In this document: positions 8,855 through 17,760 of the stretch, in pieces
How positions within the stretch are numbered: the stretch's first letter is position 1
Layout of the letters: every line of letters begins with the position of its first letter
Origin: Rhodophyticola porphyridii
GTDB taxonomy: Bacteria; Pseudomonadota; Alphaproteobacteria; Rhodobacterales; Rhodobacteraceae
Assembly: GCF_003688285.1 (NCBI RefSeq)
Contig: NZ_RCNT01000006.1
Coordinates: 62,001-126,000, forward strand
Length of the DNA: 64,000 nt
Reading direction: 5' to 3'
Position numbers and translations under genes: made by a program
Notes under the pieces: model-generated
What the model saw: the letters and a program-made list of their open reading frames with translations, nothing else
Databases searched by the model: none
What the model was told of the DNA's origin: nothing

Positions 8855-9857
8855 AGCGGATCCTCGGGTCAAGAACGCCGTAAAGGACATCGGCGATCAG
8901 GTTGAAGAGCACGATCAACACGGCGAAGATGAAGGACACGGTCTGAACCGTGGGCACGTCTCCCGACTGGATCGCGATGATCAGAAGCTGGCCGATCCCG
9001 TTCACCTTGAACACCTGCTCGGTAATGATCGCGCCACCAAAGACTGCGGGCACGTTGAGCGCGATGACGGTGACCACCGGGATCAAGGAGTTGCGCAGCA
9101 CGTGAACGAGCACAACGACCTTTTCGGTCAGGCCCTTCGCGCGCGCCGTGCGCACGTAATCCTGGTTGAGGTTATCGAGCATCGAGGCCCGCATGAAGCG
9201 GCTGATCTGGCTCGCGTTGAACAGGCCCAGAACCATGACCGGCATGATGATCTGTTTGAGCTGGACGATGAAACTGTCCCAATCCGTGACCACATGGGTG
9301 GTGTCATAGACGCTTGGGAACCAGCCCAGATTGACCGCGAAGATCACGATGAACAGAACGCCGGTAAAGAAGGTCGGAACCGAGAAGCCGAGCATCGAGA
9401 TGAAGGTGCCGAGTTGATCGAACCAGGAATACTGCCGATAGGCCGAGATGATGCCGATCGGCAGGGCGATGATGATGCCGACGATATAGGAGATGCCCAC
9501 AACCCACAGCGTCTGCGGCATGCGCTGCATGATCAGGTCCATCACCGGCGAGCGGGTCTGATAGCTGATGATGCGGGTGGTGCTTTCGGGGGCCACATTC
9601 CAGCCGGTCCAGCCTTCGATCAGGTGGAGCGGCTCGTTCCAGACCATGAGTTGCAGCCATCGGAAATACTGCACGAAGACCGGTTGGTTCACGCCGAGGC
9701 TTTCGCGGATCTGTTCCCGCACCTCTGGCGGGATCGTCAGCGGCAGGCCCGCGGTGGGGTCCGAGGGCGACAGCTTCACGATCAGGAAGATGATGAAACT
9801 GATGAACAGAAGCGTCGGGATGGCCAGAAGCAATCGGCGGATTGTGTAGGTCAGCAT
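8847..9857 (-). CDS. Dpp/Opp-type ABC transporter permease (DppB-like), cluster 1
   Basis: A 336-residue inner-membrane permease with six expected helices. It opens with MLTYTIRRLLLAIPTLLFISF, typical of DppB/OppB N-termini, and carries the EAA-like loop RTARAKGLTEKVVVLVHVLRNSLIPVVT. It ends with LIADVLYGVLDPRIRYD, the family-typical C-terminus. GAGGCG precedes the start. It sits between the substrate-binding protein gene and the DppC-like gene, overlapping the latter by 8 bases. The periplasmic loop between helices 1 and 2 is rather long (about 100 residues), as in several Opp permeases. Confidence 0.94.
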   Translation of the reverse strand: MLTYTIRRLLLAIPTLLFISFIIFLIVKLSPSDPTAGLPLTIPPEVREQIRESLGVNQPVFVQYFRWLQLMVWNEPLHLIEGWTGWNVAPESTTRIISYQTRSPVMDLIMQRMPQTLWVVGISYIVGIIIALPIGIISAYRQYSWFDQLGTFISMLGFSVPTFFTGVLFIVIFAVNLGWFPSVYDTTHVVTDWDSFIVQLKQIIMPVMVLGLFNASQISRFMRASMLDNLNQDYVRTARAKGLTEKVVVLVHVLRNSLIPVVTVIALNVPAVFGGAIITEQVFKVNGIGQLLIIAIQSGDVPTVQTVSFIFAVLIVLFNLIADVLYGVLDPRIRYD

Positions 9858-9956
9858 GGGCGGCGCCTCGGCTCAGCAGTTTTTCTTGGTATTGGGTGAT
9901 GCTGGAAAAGGGAGCCGCGCCCCCGGATGACCGGGAACGCGGCAAGGACACATGGA

Positions 9957-11663
9957 TTATTCGGCGCGGCGCCAATCCATGATGTTCCAGAGTTCGCTGT
10001 CCCAGTCGGACATGCGGATGCCTTCCAGGCTGTTGGCATGGGCCGAAACACCACCACGGTGAATGAGCGGAATGATCGAGTAGGACTGGATGATCATGTC
10101 GTTCATTTCACGGGCAAGGCGGCCACGTTCCTGAAGATCGGCCGTGGTGGCCATCTCGTCGACGAGGGCGTCGTACTCTTCCATGCAGAAGCGCTGGATG
10201 TTGGAGCCCTGCCACTGGGTGTCGGGGCCCGGGATTTCCGAGCAGCGCCAGTTGGCCATATAGGCCTCCGGGTCCACGCCGGCGAAGTTGTTGGTGTACA
10301 TCTCCACGTCGGCATAGAACTTCTGGAAGGTGTCCGGGCTCGCCGGGTCACCGCCGAAGAAGACCGAGGCGTCGATGTTGCGGAGTTCCGCGTCGATGCC
10401 GATCTCGCTCCACCACTGTTTCACCAGCGCCTGCGTGTCCTGACGGACGGCGTTGGTGGAGGTCTGGTAGAGAACGCTCAGCGGCATGCCGTTGGCTTCG
10501 CGGATGCCGTCACCGTCGGTGTCCACATAGCCGGCCTCGTCCAGAAGCGCGTTGGCCCCGGCAATGTCCTGCACGAGGCAGTCATCATTGGCGGTCGAGG
10601 CGTAAAGCTCCGGCGCGGGCAGGACGTTGCAGGTCGGCTGACCACCGGCACCGTAGCCGACTTCGACCAGCAGGGCGCGGTCGATGGCCATGGACATTGC
10701 CTGGCCGATGATCGGATCCGTCAGGAACGGGTGCGGGCCACCCTCGACCGTGGAGCGCAGATCACCAAGCGCCGGGTCGGGGTTGGTCTGGTTCAGGTGC
10801 AGACGCTCGACCGATGTCCCGAAGGCGGTCACGACCGTGCCGTTCCCCTGCGCTTCCATCTGCGCGAGGATCGTCGGGTCGATCTGCAGGTTCCAGGCGT
10901 AGTCGAACTCGCCGGTTTCCAGAACCGAGCGCGCCGCCGCCGCCGCGTCGCCGCCGCCCTTGAAGGTCACGGTGGCGAAATAGGGGCGATCGGGGTAGCG
11001 GAAGTTCTGGTTCGCTTCGAATTCGATCACGTCATTCGGCCGGAAATCGGTGACGACGAAGGGGCCGGTGCCGATCGGACCGAAATTGGCGTCGGTGCAT
11101 TCGGGAGCGCGGGCACCGAGGCATTCGGCGAATTGCGCGGCCTGAATGATCGGCGATTCCGAACCCACGAAGGCGGTGTAGGGGAAAGGCTTGGGTGCGT
11201 TGAAGTTGATCTGAACCGTCATGTCGTCAACGGCCACAACGCTGTCCACACCGTCGAAATAGGAGGCCTGCGCGCATCCGCCTTCCGGATGGGTGCAGTA
11301 TTCCCAGGTGAACACGGCGTCCGCTGCGGTGAGCGGCGTGCCATCTGACCAGGTGATGCCATCCGCGATGGTCCAGGTGATCTGCGTCAGATCTTCGCTG
11401 ACGCCGCCGTTCTCGACGGTCGGAATATCCGCCGCCAGCCACGGTACCATGGTGCCGGTGTCGTCAAAACGGGCGAAGGATTCCAACACCAGAGACGCGC
11501 TTTCCACTTCCTTGGTGCCGCCCGACAGATACGGGTTCAGCGTGGAGGGCGCTTGCCAATAGATGATGTTCAGATGGCCGGACGAGCCGCGCTCGGCCAT
11601 CGCGGCCACAGGGCTTAGCATAAACGCAGCAGCGGCCCCCAGTAAAAGTGTCTTCGAGTTCAT
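9957..11663 (-). CDS. Family 5 extracellular solute-binding protein, cluster 1
   Basis: A 568-residue periplasmic binding protein that captures the ligand for the adjoining DppBCDF-like importer. A Sec signal peptide (MNSKTLLLGAAAAFMLSPVAAMA) precedes the mature start at about residue 24. The SBP_bac_5 core is clear: TLNPYLSGGTKEVESA, ITWTIADGITWSDGTPLTAADAVFTW, GPIGTGPFVVTDFRPNDVIEFEAN. A strong AAGGAG lies 7 bases before the start. Several Cys residues in the middle and C-terminal lobes (for example PEGGCAQ, LGARAPEC, NVLPAP region) could form disulfides. Family members bind di- and oligopeptides, opines or glycans; the ligand cannot be told from sequence alone. Confidence 0.94.
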   Translation of the reverse strand: MNSKTLLLGAAAAFMLSPVAAMAERGSSGHLNIIYWQAPSTLNPYLSGGTKEVESASLVLESFARFDDTGTMVPWLAADIPTVENGGVSEDLTQITWTIADGITWSDGTPLTAADAVFTWEYCTHPEGGCAQASYFDGVDSVVAVDDMTVQINFNAPKPFPYTAFVGSESPIIQAAQFAECLGARAPECTDANFGPIGTGPFVVTDFRPNDVIEFEANQNFRYPDRPYFATVTFKGGGDAAAAARSVLETGEFDYAWNLQIDPTILAQMEAQGNGTVVTAFGTSVERLHLNQTNPDPALGDLRSTVEGGPHPFLTDPIIGQAMSMAIDRALLVEVGYGAGGQPTCNVLPAPELYASTANDDCLVQDIAGANALLDEAGYVDTDGDGIREANGMPLSVLYQTSTNAVRQDTQALVKQWWSEIGIDAELRNIDASVFFGGDPASPDTFQKFYADVEMYTNNFAGVDPEAYMANWRCSEIPGPDTQWQGSNIQRFCMEEYDALVDEMATTADLQERGRLAREMNDMIIQSYSIIPLIHRGGVSAHANSLEGIRMSDWDSELWNIMDWRRAE

Positions 11664-11690
11664 GTCTCTCTCCTTGTTGGATTGCTCATG

Positions 11691-12722
11691 TCACGCCTCA
11701 ACCGCCGCTGTTGGGTCAGCGGGCATCTTGGTGTCGTTCAGAAGGTGGCAGGCGACGAAACGGCCGGGGCGCACCTCCCGGAATTCGGGGTCGATCTTTC
11801 GGCAGATATCCATGACCGATGGGCATCTGGTGCAGAAATTGCAGCCCTCGGGCGGGTTCGACGGGCTGGGCACGTCGCCTTGCAGAATGGTGCGGTTGGC
11901 ATTGTCATGGGCGACCGGATCGGGCTCCGGCACGGCAGAGAGCAATGCCTTCGTATACGGGTGAAGCGGGTCGGCATAGAGATCCTCCCGCGGGGCCAGT
12001 TCGACGACCTTGCCCAGATACATCACCGCGACCCGGTCGGCGATGTGGCGCACCATCGACAGATCGTGGGAGATGAACAGGTATGTCAGGCCAAACTGCT
12101 TCTGAAGATCTTCCAGAAGATTGACCACCTGCGCCTGAATGGACACGTCCAGCGCGGCGATCGGTTCGTCGCAGACGATGAATTTCGGGTTCAGCGCAAG
12201 GGCGCGGGCGATGCCGATGCGCTGGCGCTGCCCGCCGGAAAACTCATGTGGATACCGGTTGGCGAAATCCCGGTTCAGGCCGACCGCGTCCATCAGCTCG
12301 TAGATCCGGTCAAGCTGGTCGGATCTGGATTTGCCGGAATGCTCGCTCAGCGGCTCGCCGATGATCGCGGCTACTGTCATGCGCGGGTTCAGGCTGGCCT
12401 GCGGGTCCTGAAACACCATCTGCATGGTGGGCCGCATCTTGCGCAGCTTGTCGAACCCCACATTGGCGATTTCCTCGCCATCGATCTTGATCGACCCGGC
12501 AGTCGGTTCGTAAAGCCGCAGGATCGCGCGACCGCATGTGGATTTTCCACAGCCGCTTTCGCCGACGAGGCCCAGGGTTTCGCCTTCGAGAATGTCGAAG
12601 CTGACCCCATCCACTGCTTTCACATTGCCGGTATGGCGCCGCAGCAGGCCCGTATAGATCGGGAAATACATCTTCAGCCCGTCGACCTCGACAAGCTTCT
12701 TGTTGGCGCTGGTATCAAACAT
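11691..12722 (-). CDS. Dpp/Opp-type ABC transporter ATPase (DppF-like), cluster 1
   Basis: A cytoplasmic ATPase of 343 residues that powers the importer. It carries Walker A GESGCGKS, signature FSGGQRQR, Walker [13 protein letters not shown], and the C-terminal oligopeptide-transporter extension with the CNFCTRCP cysteine cluster, which in related ATPases can hold an Fe-S cluster. The start at 12722 overlaps the upstream ATPase gene by 8 bases; an alternative ATG at 12740 would lengthen it by six residues. It is the second gene of the operon, whose order is dppD-dppF-binding protein-dppB-dppC. Confidence 0.93.
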   Translation of the reverse strand: MFDTSANKKLVEVDGLKMYFPIYTGLLRRHTGNVKAVDGVSFDILEGETLGLVGESGCGKSTCGRAILRLYEPTAGSIKIDGEEIANVGFDKLRKMRPTMQMVFQDPQASLNPRMTVAAIIGEPLSEHSGKSRSDQLDRIYELMDAVGLNRDFANRYPHEFSGGQRQRIGIARALALNPKFIVCDEPIAALDVSIQAQVVNLLEDLQKQFGLTYLFISHDLSMVRHIADRVAVMYLGKVVELAPREDLYADPLHPYTKALLSAVPEPDPVAHDNANRTILQGDVPSPSNPPEGCNFCTRCPSVMDICRKIDPEFREVRPGRFVACHLLNDTKMPADPTAAVEA

Positions 12723-13722
12723 CGCGCGGAGCCCCCGCATCTACATCCCAAAAACAGGCGGCGTCATGGCCGGGTCCGACCGGCACCCGCTTGGGGTTTT
12801 CCTGTTCGCAACGCTCGAACGCCAGCGGACAACGCGCCCGGAACGGGCAACTGTCCGGCGATTGTGCGAGCATCGGCGGCTGGCCGTCGATGACCTGCAG
12901 CCGCTCGGCCCGTTCGCCGGTTACCGAGGGCACGGTTTCCAGAAGCATTCTTGTATAAGGATGTTTGGGATTGGCGAACAATTCGCGCACCGGCCCCTGT
13001 TCGACCACCTGGCCGCCATACATGACCATCACGCGGTCGGCGATACCGGCGATCACGCCCAGATCATGGGTGATCCAGACGATGGCCATCCCCAGCTTCT
13101 GGCGCAGTTCCTTGACCAGTTCCAGGATCTGCGCCTGGATCGTCACGTCGAGCGCCGTCGTCGGCTCGTCGGCGATCAACACCTTGGGGTCGCAGGCGAG
13201 CGCAATGGCGATCATCACCCGCTGGCGCATGCCGCCGGAAAACTGGTGCGGATAATCGCCAAGCCGGCGCGCGGCATCGGGGATGCCCACAAGTTCCAGC
13301 AACTCCACGGCGCGCGCACGTGCCCTGGATTTGCTCAGTCCCATATGCTTGCGTAGCGGTTCGATGATCTGAAAGCCGACATTGAAGACCGGGTTCAGCG
13401 AAGTCATCGGATCCTGAAAGACAAAGCCGATTCGCGCGCCACGGACAGCGCGAAGCTGATCCTCGTTGCAGGCAAGCAGATCCTGCCCCTCGAACATCAC
13501 GCGGCCGTTCCTGACTTCCGCGGGCGGCATCGGCAGCAGGCCGATGAGCGACATCATGGTCACCGATTTGCCGGAGCCGCTTTCGCCCACCACGCCCAGA
13601 AGCTCACCGGCCTCCAGATGGAAGCTGACGTTGTTCACGGCATGGATTTCGCCGCGCCGGGTGCGGAATACAGTTTTGAGGTCCTTGACATCAAGGACAG
13701 AGGGCAGACCCCCATCGGGCAT
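12715..13722 (-). CDS. Dpp/Opp-type ABC transporter ATPase (DppD-like), cluster 1
   Basis: A 335-residue ATPase partner of the DppF-like subunit. Walker A reads GESGSGKS, the signature FSGGMRQR and Walker [13 protein letters not shown], and the C-terminal extension has the Cys pattern [16 protein letters not shown]. This is the first gene of the five-gene operon. The 224-base gap upstream to the divergent deacetylase gene should hold promoters for both directions. Placing ATPases before the binding protein is less common than the binding-protein-first order seen in the second ABC cluster at 53-58 kb. Confidence 0.93.
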   Translation of the reverse strand: MPDGGLPSVLDVKDLKTVFRTRRGEIHAVNNVSFHLEAGELLGVVGESGSGKSVTMMSLIGLLPMPPAEVRNGRVMFEGQDLLACNEDQLRAVRGARIGFVFQDPMTSLNPVFNVGFQIIEPLRKHMGLSKSRARARAVELLELVGIPDAARRLGDYPHQFSGGMRQRVMIAIALACDPKVLIADEPTTALDVTIQAQILELVKELRQKLGMAIVWITHDLGVIAGIADRVMVMYGGQVVEQGPVRELFANPKHPYTRMLLETVPSVTGERAERLQVIDGQPPMLAQSPDSCPFRARCPLAFERCEQENPKRVPVGPGHDAACFWDVDAGAPRDV

Positions 13723-13946
13723 CGTGTGACGCTCCTCACCAGTTGGTTAAGCCCCGCCTCTGATGGGCAGGTGCAGGTAGTGAGTGCGACGGTAACATGA
13801 AAATCGCGGCCCGCAAGCGGCAATCCGGGCTCCGTTGCGTGACGACTGTGCAGATGCCCAAGTGTTGGGCACTCTCCGGTGCGCAGGCTTGACGAAGGGG
13901 CGGGGAAGGAACAGGGTCGGGCATGTCCCACCGCAAGGAGCGCCTG

Positions 13947-15104
13947 ATGCCAACAGCCCTTTCCGCTCGGGAGCTGCTTGAAAAACTTGTATCTTTCCCC
14001 ACGGTCAGCCGTGTTTCCAACCTCGATCTGGTCGATTGGGTGGAGGATTATCTGGACGGTCTGGGCGTCTCATGCCACCGGGATTACAACGCCGATGGCA
14101 CGAAAGCCTCCCTTTATTGCCATCTGGGCCCCGAGGCGGAGGGCGGTGTCATCCTGTCGGGCCACACCGATGTGGTGCCGGTGGATGGCCAGAGCTGGGA
14201 CACGGACCCGTTCCAGGTGGTGGAGAAGGACCGCCGGCTTTACGGGCGCGGAACCTGCGACATGAAGGGGTTCGACGCGCTGGCGCTGAGCCTTGTCGCG
14301 CCCGCCCTTGAGCGGGGTCTGAGCCGACCCTTGCAGATATGCCTGACACGGGACGAGGAGATCGGCTGTATCGGGGCGCCGCCGATGATCGCCGCGATGC
14401 AGCCGCATATGCCCAGAGCGGCACTGGCGATTATCGGCGAGCCGACCAGCATGCGCCCGGTCACCGGGCATAAGGGCGGTATCGGGTTCGACATGCATGT
14501 GCGCGGCTTCGAGGTGCATTCCTCGCTGCCCGATCAGGGGGTGTCGGCGATCATGGAAGGCATCAAGCTGATCGACTGGGCAAACCGGATCAATGCGGAG
14601 AACAAGGCCAATGCCGATCCCGGGAGCCCGTTCGATCCGCCCTATACGTCCGTGCATGTGGGCAAGATCGAAGGCGGGACGGCGCATAACATAACGGCAA
14701 AGGATTGTCGTTTCGTGCTGTCGTTCCGCTGTGTCCCGACCGAAACGCCGGGGGACTGGGCCGACAGGTATCTGGCCGAGGTTCGCGCGCTGGAAGCGGA
14801 GATCCGCAAGGTTCGGCCCGAATGTTTCATCACCGCCGTGCCGTTATGGGATGTGCCCGGGCTGAAACCTGAAACCGACGGTGCCGCCGAGGCGCTGGTG
14901 CGTCGCCTGACCGGTGACAACGCTACCCATGTGGTCAGTTTCGGCACCGAGGCCGGGCAGTTCCAGTCGAGCGGCTATTCGGCGGTCGTCTGCGGGCCGG
15001 GTAACATCGAACAGGCCCATCAGCCGAATGAGTTCATAACCTTGGAGCAGTTTCGCAAGGGGCAGGATTTCATGGACATGCTGCTCGATGTGCTGACCGA
15101 ATAA
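13947..15104 (+). CDS. argE: Acetylornithine deacetylase, ArgE-type M20 metallohydrolase
   Basis: A 385-residue cytoplasmic di-zinc M20 enzyme. ArgE removes the acetyl group from N2-acetylornithine; relatives act on other N-acyl amino acids. Metal-binding residues are visible as GHTDVVPV (His73, Asp75), GRGTCDMKG (bridging Asp105) and the catalytic DEEIG (about residues 136-140). The lid domain starts near GHKGGIGFDMHVRGFEVHSS. I chose the ATG at 13947 because AAGGAG lies 7 bases upstream; a start at 13923 is in frame but has no such site. It faces away from the ABC operon and is followed by a convergent small operon. Physiological substrate specificity is inferred from overall similarity to ArgE. 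Confidence 0.88.
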   Translation: MPTALSARELLEKLVSFPTVSRVSNLDLVDWVEDYLDGLGVSCHRDYNADGTKASLYCHLGPEAEGGVILSGHTDVVPVDGQSWDTDPFQVVEKDRRLYGRGTCDMKGFDALALSLVAPALERGLSRPLQICLTRDEEIGCIGAPPMIAAMQPHMPRAALAIIGEPTSMRPVTGHKGGIGFDMHVRGFEVHSSLPDQGVSAIMEGIKLIDWANRINAENKANADPGSPFDPPYTSVHVGKIEGGTAHNITAKDCRFVLSFRCVPTETPGDWADRYLAEVRALEAEIRKVRPECFITAVPLWDVPGLKPETDGAAEALVRRLTGDNATHVVSFGTEAGQFQSSGYSAVVCGPGNIEQAHQPNEFITLEQFRKGQDFMDMLLDVLTE

Positions 15105-15110
15105 CGCAGC

Positions 15111-15206
15111 CTAGAAGATCCAGACCGCCAGCAGAACCAGAGCCCAGAAGGTCAGCCCCCAGATCGCGGCGAGCACGAAACCGCTGCCGGGCGGGCGCCT
15201 ATCCAT
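15111..15206 (-). CDS. 31-residue single-pass membrane protein
   Basis: A very short gene ending a three-gene unit. The product begins MDRRPPGSGF and then is one hydrophobic helix (VLAAIWGLTFWALVLLAVWIF) running to the C-terminus, so the basic start should stay in the cytoplasm. The ATG at 15206 overlaps the end of the preceding gene by 8 bases, the same arrangement seen in genuine operon pairs of this window. No family is recognised. The helix composition and coupling argue that it is expressed; it may be a small partner of the upstream envelope proteins. Confidence 0.6.
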   Translation of the reverse strand: MDRRPPGSGFVLAAIWGLTFWALVLLAVWIF

Positions 15207-15612
15207 CGCAGAGCCGCCACGCGCCGGGATCCAGAGCCAGCAGATCCGCGGTGCCAAGCGTGGTGATCGCGGCGCGGCTTGACGGCCCGGACAGATACCA
15301 GGCGCGCAGGTTCGGCGGCATGATACGCGCCATGTAGCCCGTGCCGATGGCGTTGCTGCCGGCGTGAAAGCCGAAGCGCGCGTCGCGATGCAGGCAGGCA
15401 TTGTCGGCAACCGCATAGATCAGGCAGGCGCTGGCGCAATACCCCTCGACCTCGACGGCCAGCCCGGCGAAAAGGTAGCGCCCGGCCTGATCGTGATGAC
15501 TGCTGAGCAGCCCGCCGGGGTCATAGGTGATCCGCACGCGCTCGGCCTCCCGGATATGCTGCGCGCAGCCGGTCAGCAGCGTTGCGGCCAGCAGCAGAAC
15601 GCGGACGATCAC
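15199..15612 (-). CDS. Periplasmic lipoprotein with ClpP/crotonase-like fold (COG3904 type)
   Basis: A 137-residue protein with a lipobox (LLLAATLLTGC), so it should be a lipoprotein after processing at Cys15. The segment EGYCASACLIYAVADNACLHRDARFGFHAGS matches the family of small predicted periplasmic proteins related to ClpP/crotonase-fold peptidases, in which a Ser sits in C-x-S-A-C and a His in GFH. Here both are present, so an active serine hydrolase is possible but unproven. It overlaps the upstream lipoprotein gene by 4 bases (ATGA) and the downstream 31-residue gene by 8 bases. Confidence 0.72.
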   Translation of the reverse strand: MIVRVLLLAATLLTGCAQHIREAERVRITYDPGGLLSSHHDQAGRYLFAGLAVEVEGYCASACLIYAVADNACLHRDARFGFHAGSNAIGTGYMARIMPPNLRAWYLSGPSSRAAITTLGTADLLALDPGAWRLCDG

Positions 15613-15998
15613 CGGCAGATCCGGGCGTGGCGGGCCTCGATGGCGCGGGCCTCCCCCAAGGCGGTCGCAATCTCGTCATCGACGCGCATGCTGCCGCTGA
15701 TCGGGATCGGGGCGACCAGCGCCATGAAGGCGATATCCGCCGCTCGGGCCTGTCGCTGGCGTTCCACCAGGGGCTCAAGTTCGGCGGCGATCCGGGCGTG
15801 CCGAGCTTCCATTTGGGCGCAGCTCGATGTGGGGGCCGCGACCTCTGCCGGAGCGATGTTCTGGGGTGCAGTTGCACAGCCCGCGAGGAGGACCAGCGAA
15901 AGACCGGCAGCGAGACAGGCGCCGATCCGCGCCACAAGGCCGCGGTGCCTTCGGAGGGACCGCCGGCTGCGCGCGACGCGCGAGGATGCCAGATGCAT
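15609..15998 (-). CDS. Small lipoprotein, function unknown
   Basis: A 129-residue protein with a long arginine-rich N-terminus (about 25 residues), a hydrophobic stretch and a lipobox LVLLAGC, giving a mature lipoprotein of about 89 residues. The mature part has a Pro/Ala linker and a mostly helical region rich in Ala, Arg and Glu with scattered Cys. I recognise no domain. It is the first gene of a three-gene minus-strand operon with an ATGA overlap to the next. The start could be shorter than drawn, since the Arg-rich beginning is unusual for a lipoprotein leader. Confidence 0.6.
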   Translation of the reverse strand: MHLASSRVARSRRSLRRHRGLVARIGACLAAGLSLVLLAGCATAPQNIAPAEVAAPTSSCAQMEARHARIAAELEPLVERQRQARAADIAFMALVAPIPISGSMRVDDEIATALGEARAIEARHARICR

Positions 15999-16001
15999 GG
16001 A

Positions 16002-16115
16002 TCAGCACGCGGGTCTGCGGGCGGCGTCGCTTTGCCAGGCAACCGGCAAAAATGGCCTGACCGGTGATGCAAGGCCGCGATCCGCGACCGAATGGTCTGG
16101 TGTGTTCCGAAACAT
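16002..16115 (-). CDS. Possible 37-residue leader peptide upstream of the lipoprotein operon
   Basis: An ATG at 16115 is preceded by AAGGGGGACACC, a good ribosome-binding site, and opens a 37-codon frame (MFRNTPDHSVADRG...) that ends 3 bases before the lipoprotein start. The tail contains Trp, two Arg and a terminal Cys but no recognisable domain. It may be a translated leader, or an accidental frame in a GC-rich region. Confidence 0.25.
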   Translation of the reverse strand: MFRNTPDHSVADRGLASPVRPFLPVAWQSDAARRPAC

Positions 16116-16571
16116 GGTGTCCCCCTTAATCCACTGTGACGGCCCCGGATCTGACATCCTTTTCGGGCCGGTTTCGTGCCCCGCATCCGACATTGATTTG
16201 TCTGTGACGCAGGCCCGTCCGAAATCGTTAACAGCACGATCCGATATGTTAATGAATTGTTAACAGTTATTAATGGAAGCCCGAAGAAACCGGCGGATAT
16301 TAGGATTTGTCTATCAACCGGTTGAGCAGAGCTTGTCGTTAACCATGATTCGATAGGAGAAATCTCTCAGATCCGCTTCCGTGATCGGTGTTGGTCGGGA
16401 GACGGATCGTGCCGGCTTGATTCGCCGGATGGCTTGAACCCGCCCCTTGGATGCGCCAAGGTCGCCCGGTCCACCAGTGTAGAAGATGCTGCCGCGCGGA
16501 TCCGTCCGACCCCGCGCGCAGCCACCAAGATGCCCGCAACCCGTGGGCGCCATAAAAGGGAGAAGACATCC
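16116..16571. other. AT-rich intergenic region with CtrA-like site
   Basis: About 450 bases without a convincing gene. The stretch 16225-16345 is strikingly AT-rich for this genome and has GTTAAC three times; it includes the full CtrA-like site listed separately. It must carry the promoter of the minus-strand lipoprotein operon and that of the plus-strand M20 gene, whose start is preceded by GGGAGAAG. Confidence 0.5.
16249..16264. promoter_or_regulatory. Full CtrA-type binding site, TTAA-N7-TTAAC
   Basis: The sequence TTAATGAATTGTTAAC matches the known alphaproteobacterial CtrA consensus TTAA-N7-TTAAC exactly. A further TTAA half-site lies at 16229-16232 and another at 16270-16273. The site is about 250 bases from the lipoprotein operon start and 300 from the first M20 gene, so the controlled gene is unclear. 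Confidence 0.45.
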
Positions 16572-17744
16572 ATGCCCGTGAAAAACCGCCTGGCCGAGCT
16601 CCATCAGGAAATCACCGCCTGGCGCCGCCAGATCCATGCCAACCCGGAGCTGCAATACGATCTGCCGAAGACCACCGCGCTGGTGGAGGCGCAGTTGAAG
16701 GCGTTCGGGTGTGATGAGGTTGTCACCGGCATCGGGCGGTCGGGTATCGTGGGGGTGATCCGCGGCAAGACGGACACGGTCGGGGCCTGTGTCGGCCTGC
16801 GCGCGGATATGGATGCCCTGCCGATGACCGAGGAAACGGGGCTGGATTATGCCTCCGCCACGGAGGGGAAAATGCATGCCTGCGGCCATGACGGGCATAC
16901 CGCGATGTTGCTGGGGGCGGCCAAGTACCTGGCCGAAACGCGGAATTTCGACGGCACGGTTTGCGTGATCTTCCAGCCGGCGGAGGAAGGCGGCGCGGGC
17001 GGCAAGGCGATGGTCGATGACGGAATGATGGACCGGTTCGGGATCAGGGAAGTCTACGGCATGCATAATGAGCCGGGTCTGCCGGTCGGGGAATTCGGCG
17101 TCTCTCCGGGCCCGATCATGGCGGCCGCCGACGAGTTCGAAGTGCGGATCGTTGGCCGGGGCGGCCATGCGGCGCAGCCCCATAACACGATCGACCCGTC
17201 GCCCGCGGCCTGTGCCTCGGTCATGGCGCTGCAAACCGTGGCTAGCCGCAATGTCGACCCGCTGAAACAGATCGTCGTTTCGGTCTGCACGATCAAGACA
17301 AGTTCCGAGGCGCATAATGTCATTCCGAATTCCGTCCTGTTGCGTGGCACGGTCCGCACGCTGGACGAGGATATCCGCGACATGGCCGAGGTGCGGGTGA
17401 TCGAGATCCTGCAATCGACGGCGGCGGCGTATGGATGCAAGGCCGAAATCACCTATCACCGGGGCTATCCGGTGACCGTCAATCACGAGGAAAACGCAAT
17501 CATCGCCGCCGAGATCGCCGAGGCCGTCGCCGGGAAGGGCCGCGTGCATTACGGGCGGCCGCCGCGCATGGGGGCCGAGGATTTCAGCTATATGCTGCGG
17601 GCGCGGCCGGGGGCGTTCATCAATGTCGGCAATGGGGAGACCGCACGGGTCCACCATCCGGAATACAACTTCAACGATGACGCGATCCCTTACGGGTGCA
17701 GTTTTTTCGCGGAGCTGGTGGAGCGTCGGATGCCCGCCGCCTGA
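16572..17744 (+). CDS. M20 family amidohydrolase (hippurate/N-acyl amino acid hydrolase), copy 1
   Basis: A 390-residue cytoplasmic M20D enzyme, a group that cleaves N-acyl amino acids such as hippurate. The metal cluster is visible: GLRADMDALP (Asp79, Asp81), MHACGHDGHTAML (Cys104, His106), PAEEGG (Glu138-139), MHNEPG and, near the C-terminus, RVHHPEYNFND. The lid domain begins near GRGGHAAQPH. Start at 16572 follows GGGAGAAG. It is the first of three tandem paralogues (next starts 16 bases after this stop), which share the same MP-K-NR-AEL opening and the PYGCSFFAELVERRMPAA ending. Confidence 0.92.
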   Translation: MPVKNRLAELHQEITAWRRQIHANPELQYDLPKTTALVEAQLKAFGCDEVVTGIGRSGIVGVIRGKTDTVGACVGLRADMDALPMTEETGLDYASATEGKMHACGHDGHTAMLLGAAKYLAETRNFDGTVCVIFQPAEEGGAGGKAMVDDGMMDRFGIREVYGMHNEPGLPVGEFGVSPGPIMAAADEFEVRIVGRGGHAAQPHNTIDPSPAACASVMALQTVASRNVDPLKQIVVSVCTIKTSSEAHNVIPNSVLLRGTVRTLDEDIRDMAEVRVIEILQSTAAAYGCKAEITYHRGYPVTVNHEENAIIAAEIAEAVAGKGRVHYGRPPRMGAEDFSYMLRARPGAFINVGNGETARVHHPEYNFNDDAIPYGCSFFAELVERRMPAA

Positions 17745-17760
17745 CAAGGAGCCTGTCACG

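Noticed and set aside
9927..11348. Plus-strand frame opposite the solute-binding protein
   Set aside because: Antisense to a gene with a signal peptide and clear family motifs; product has no recognisable fold.
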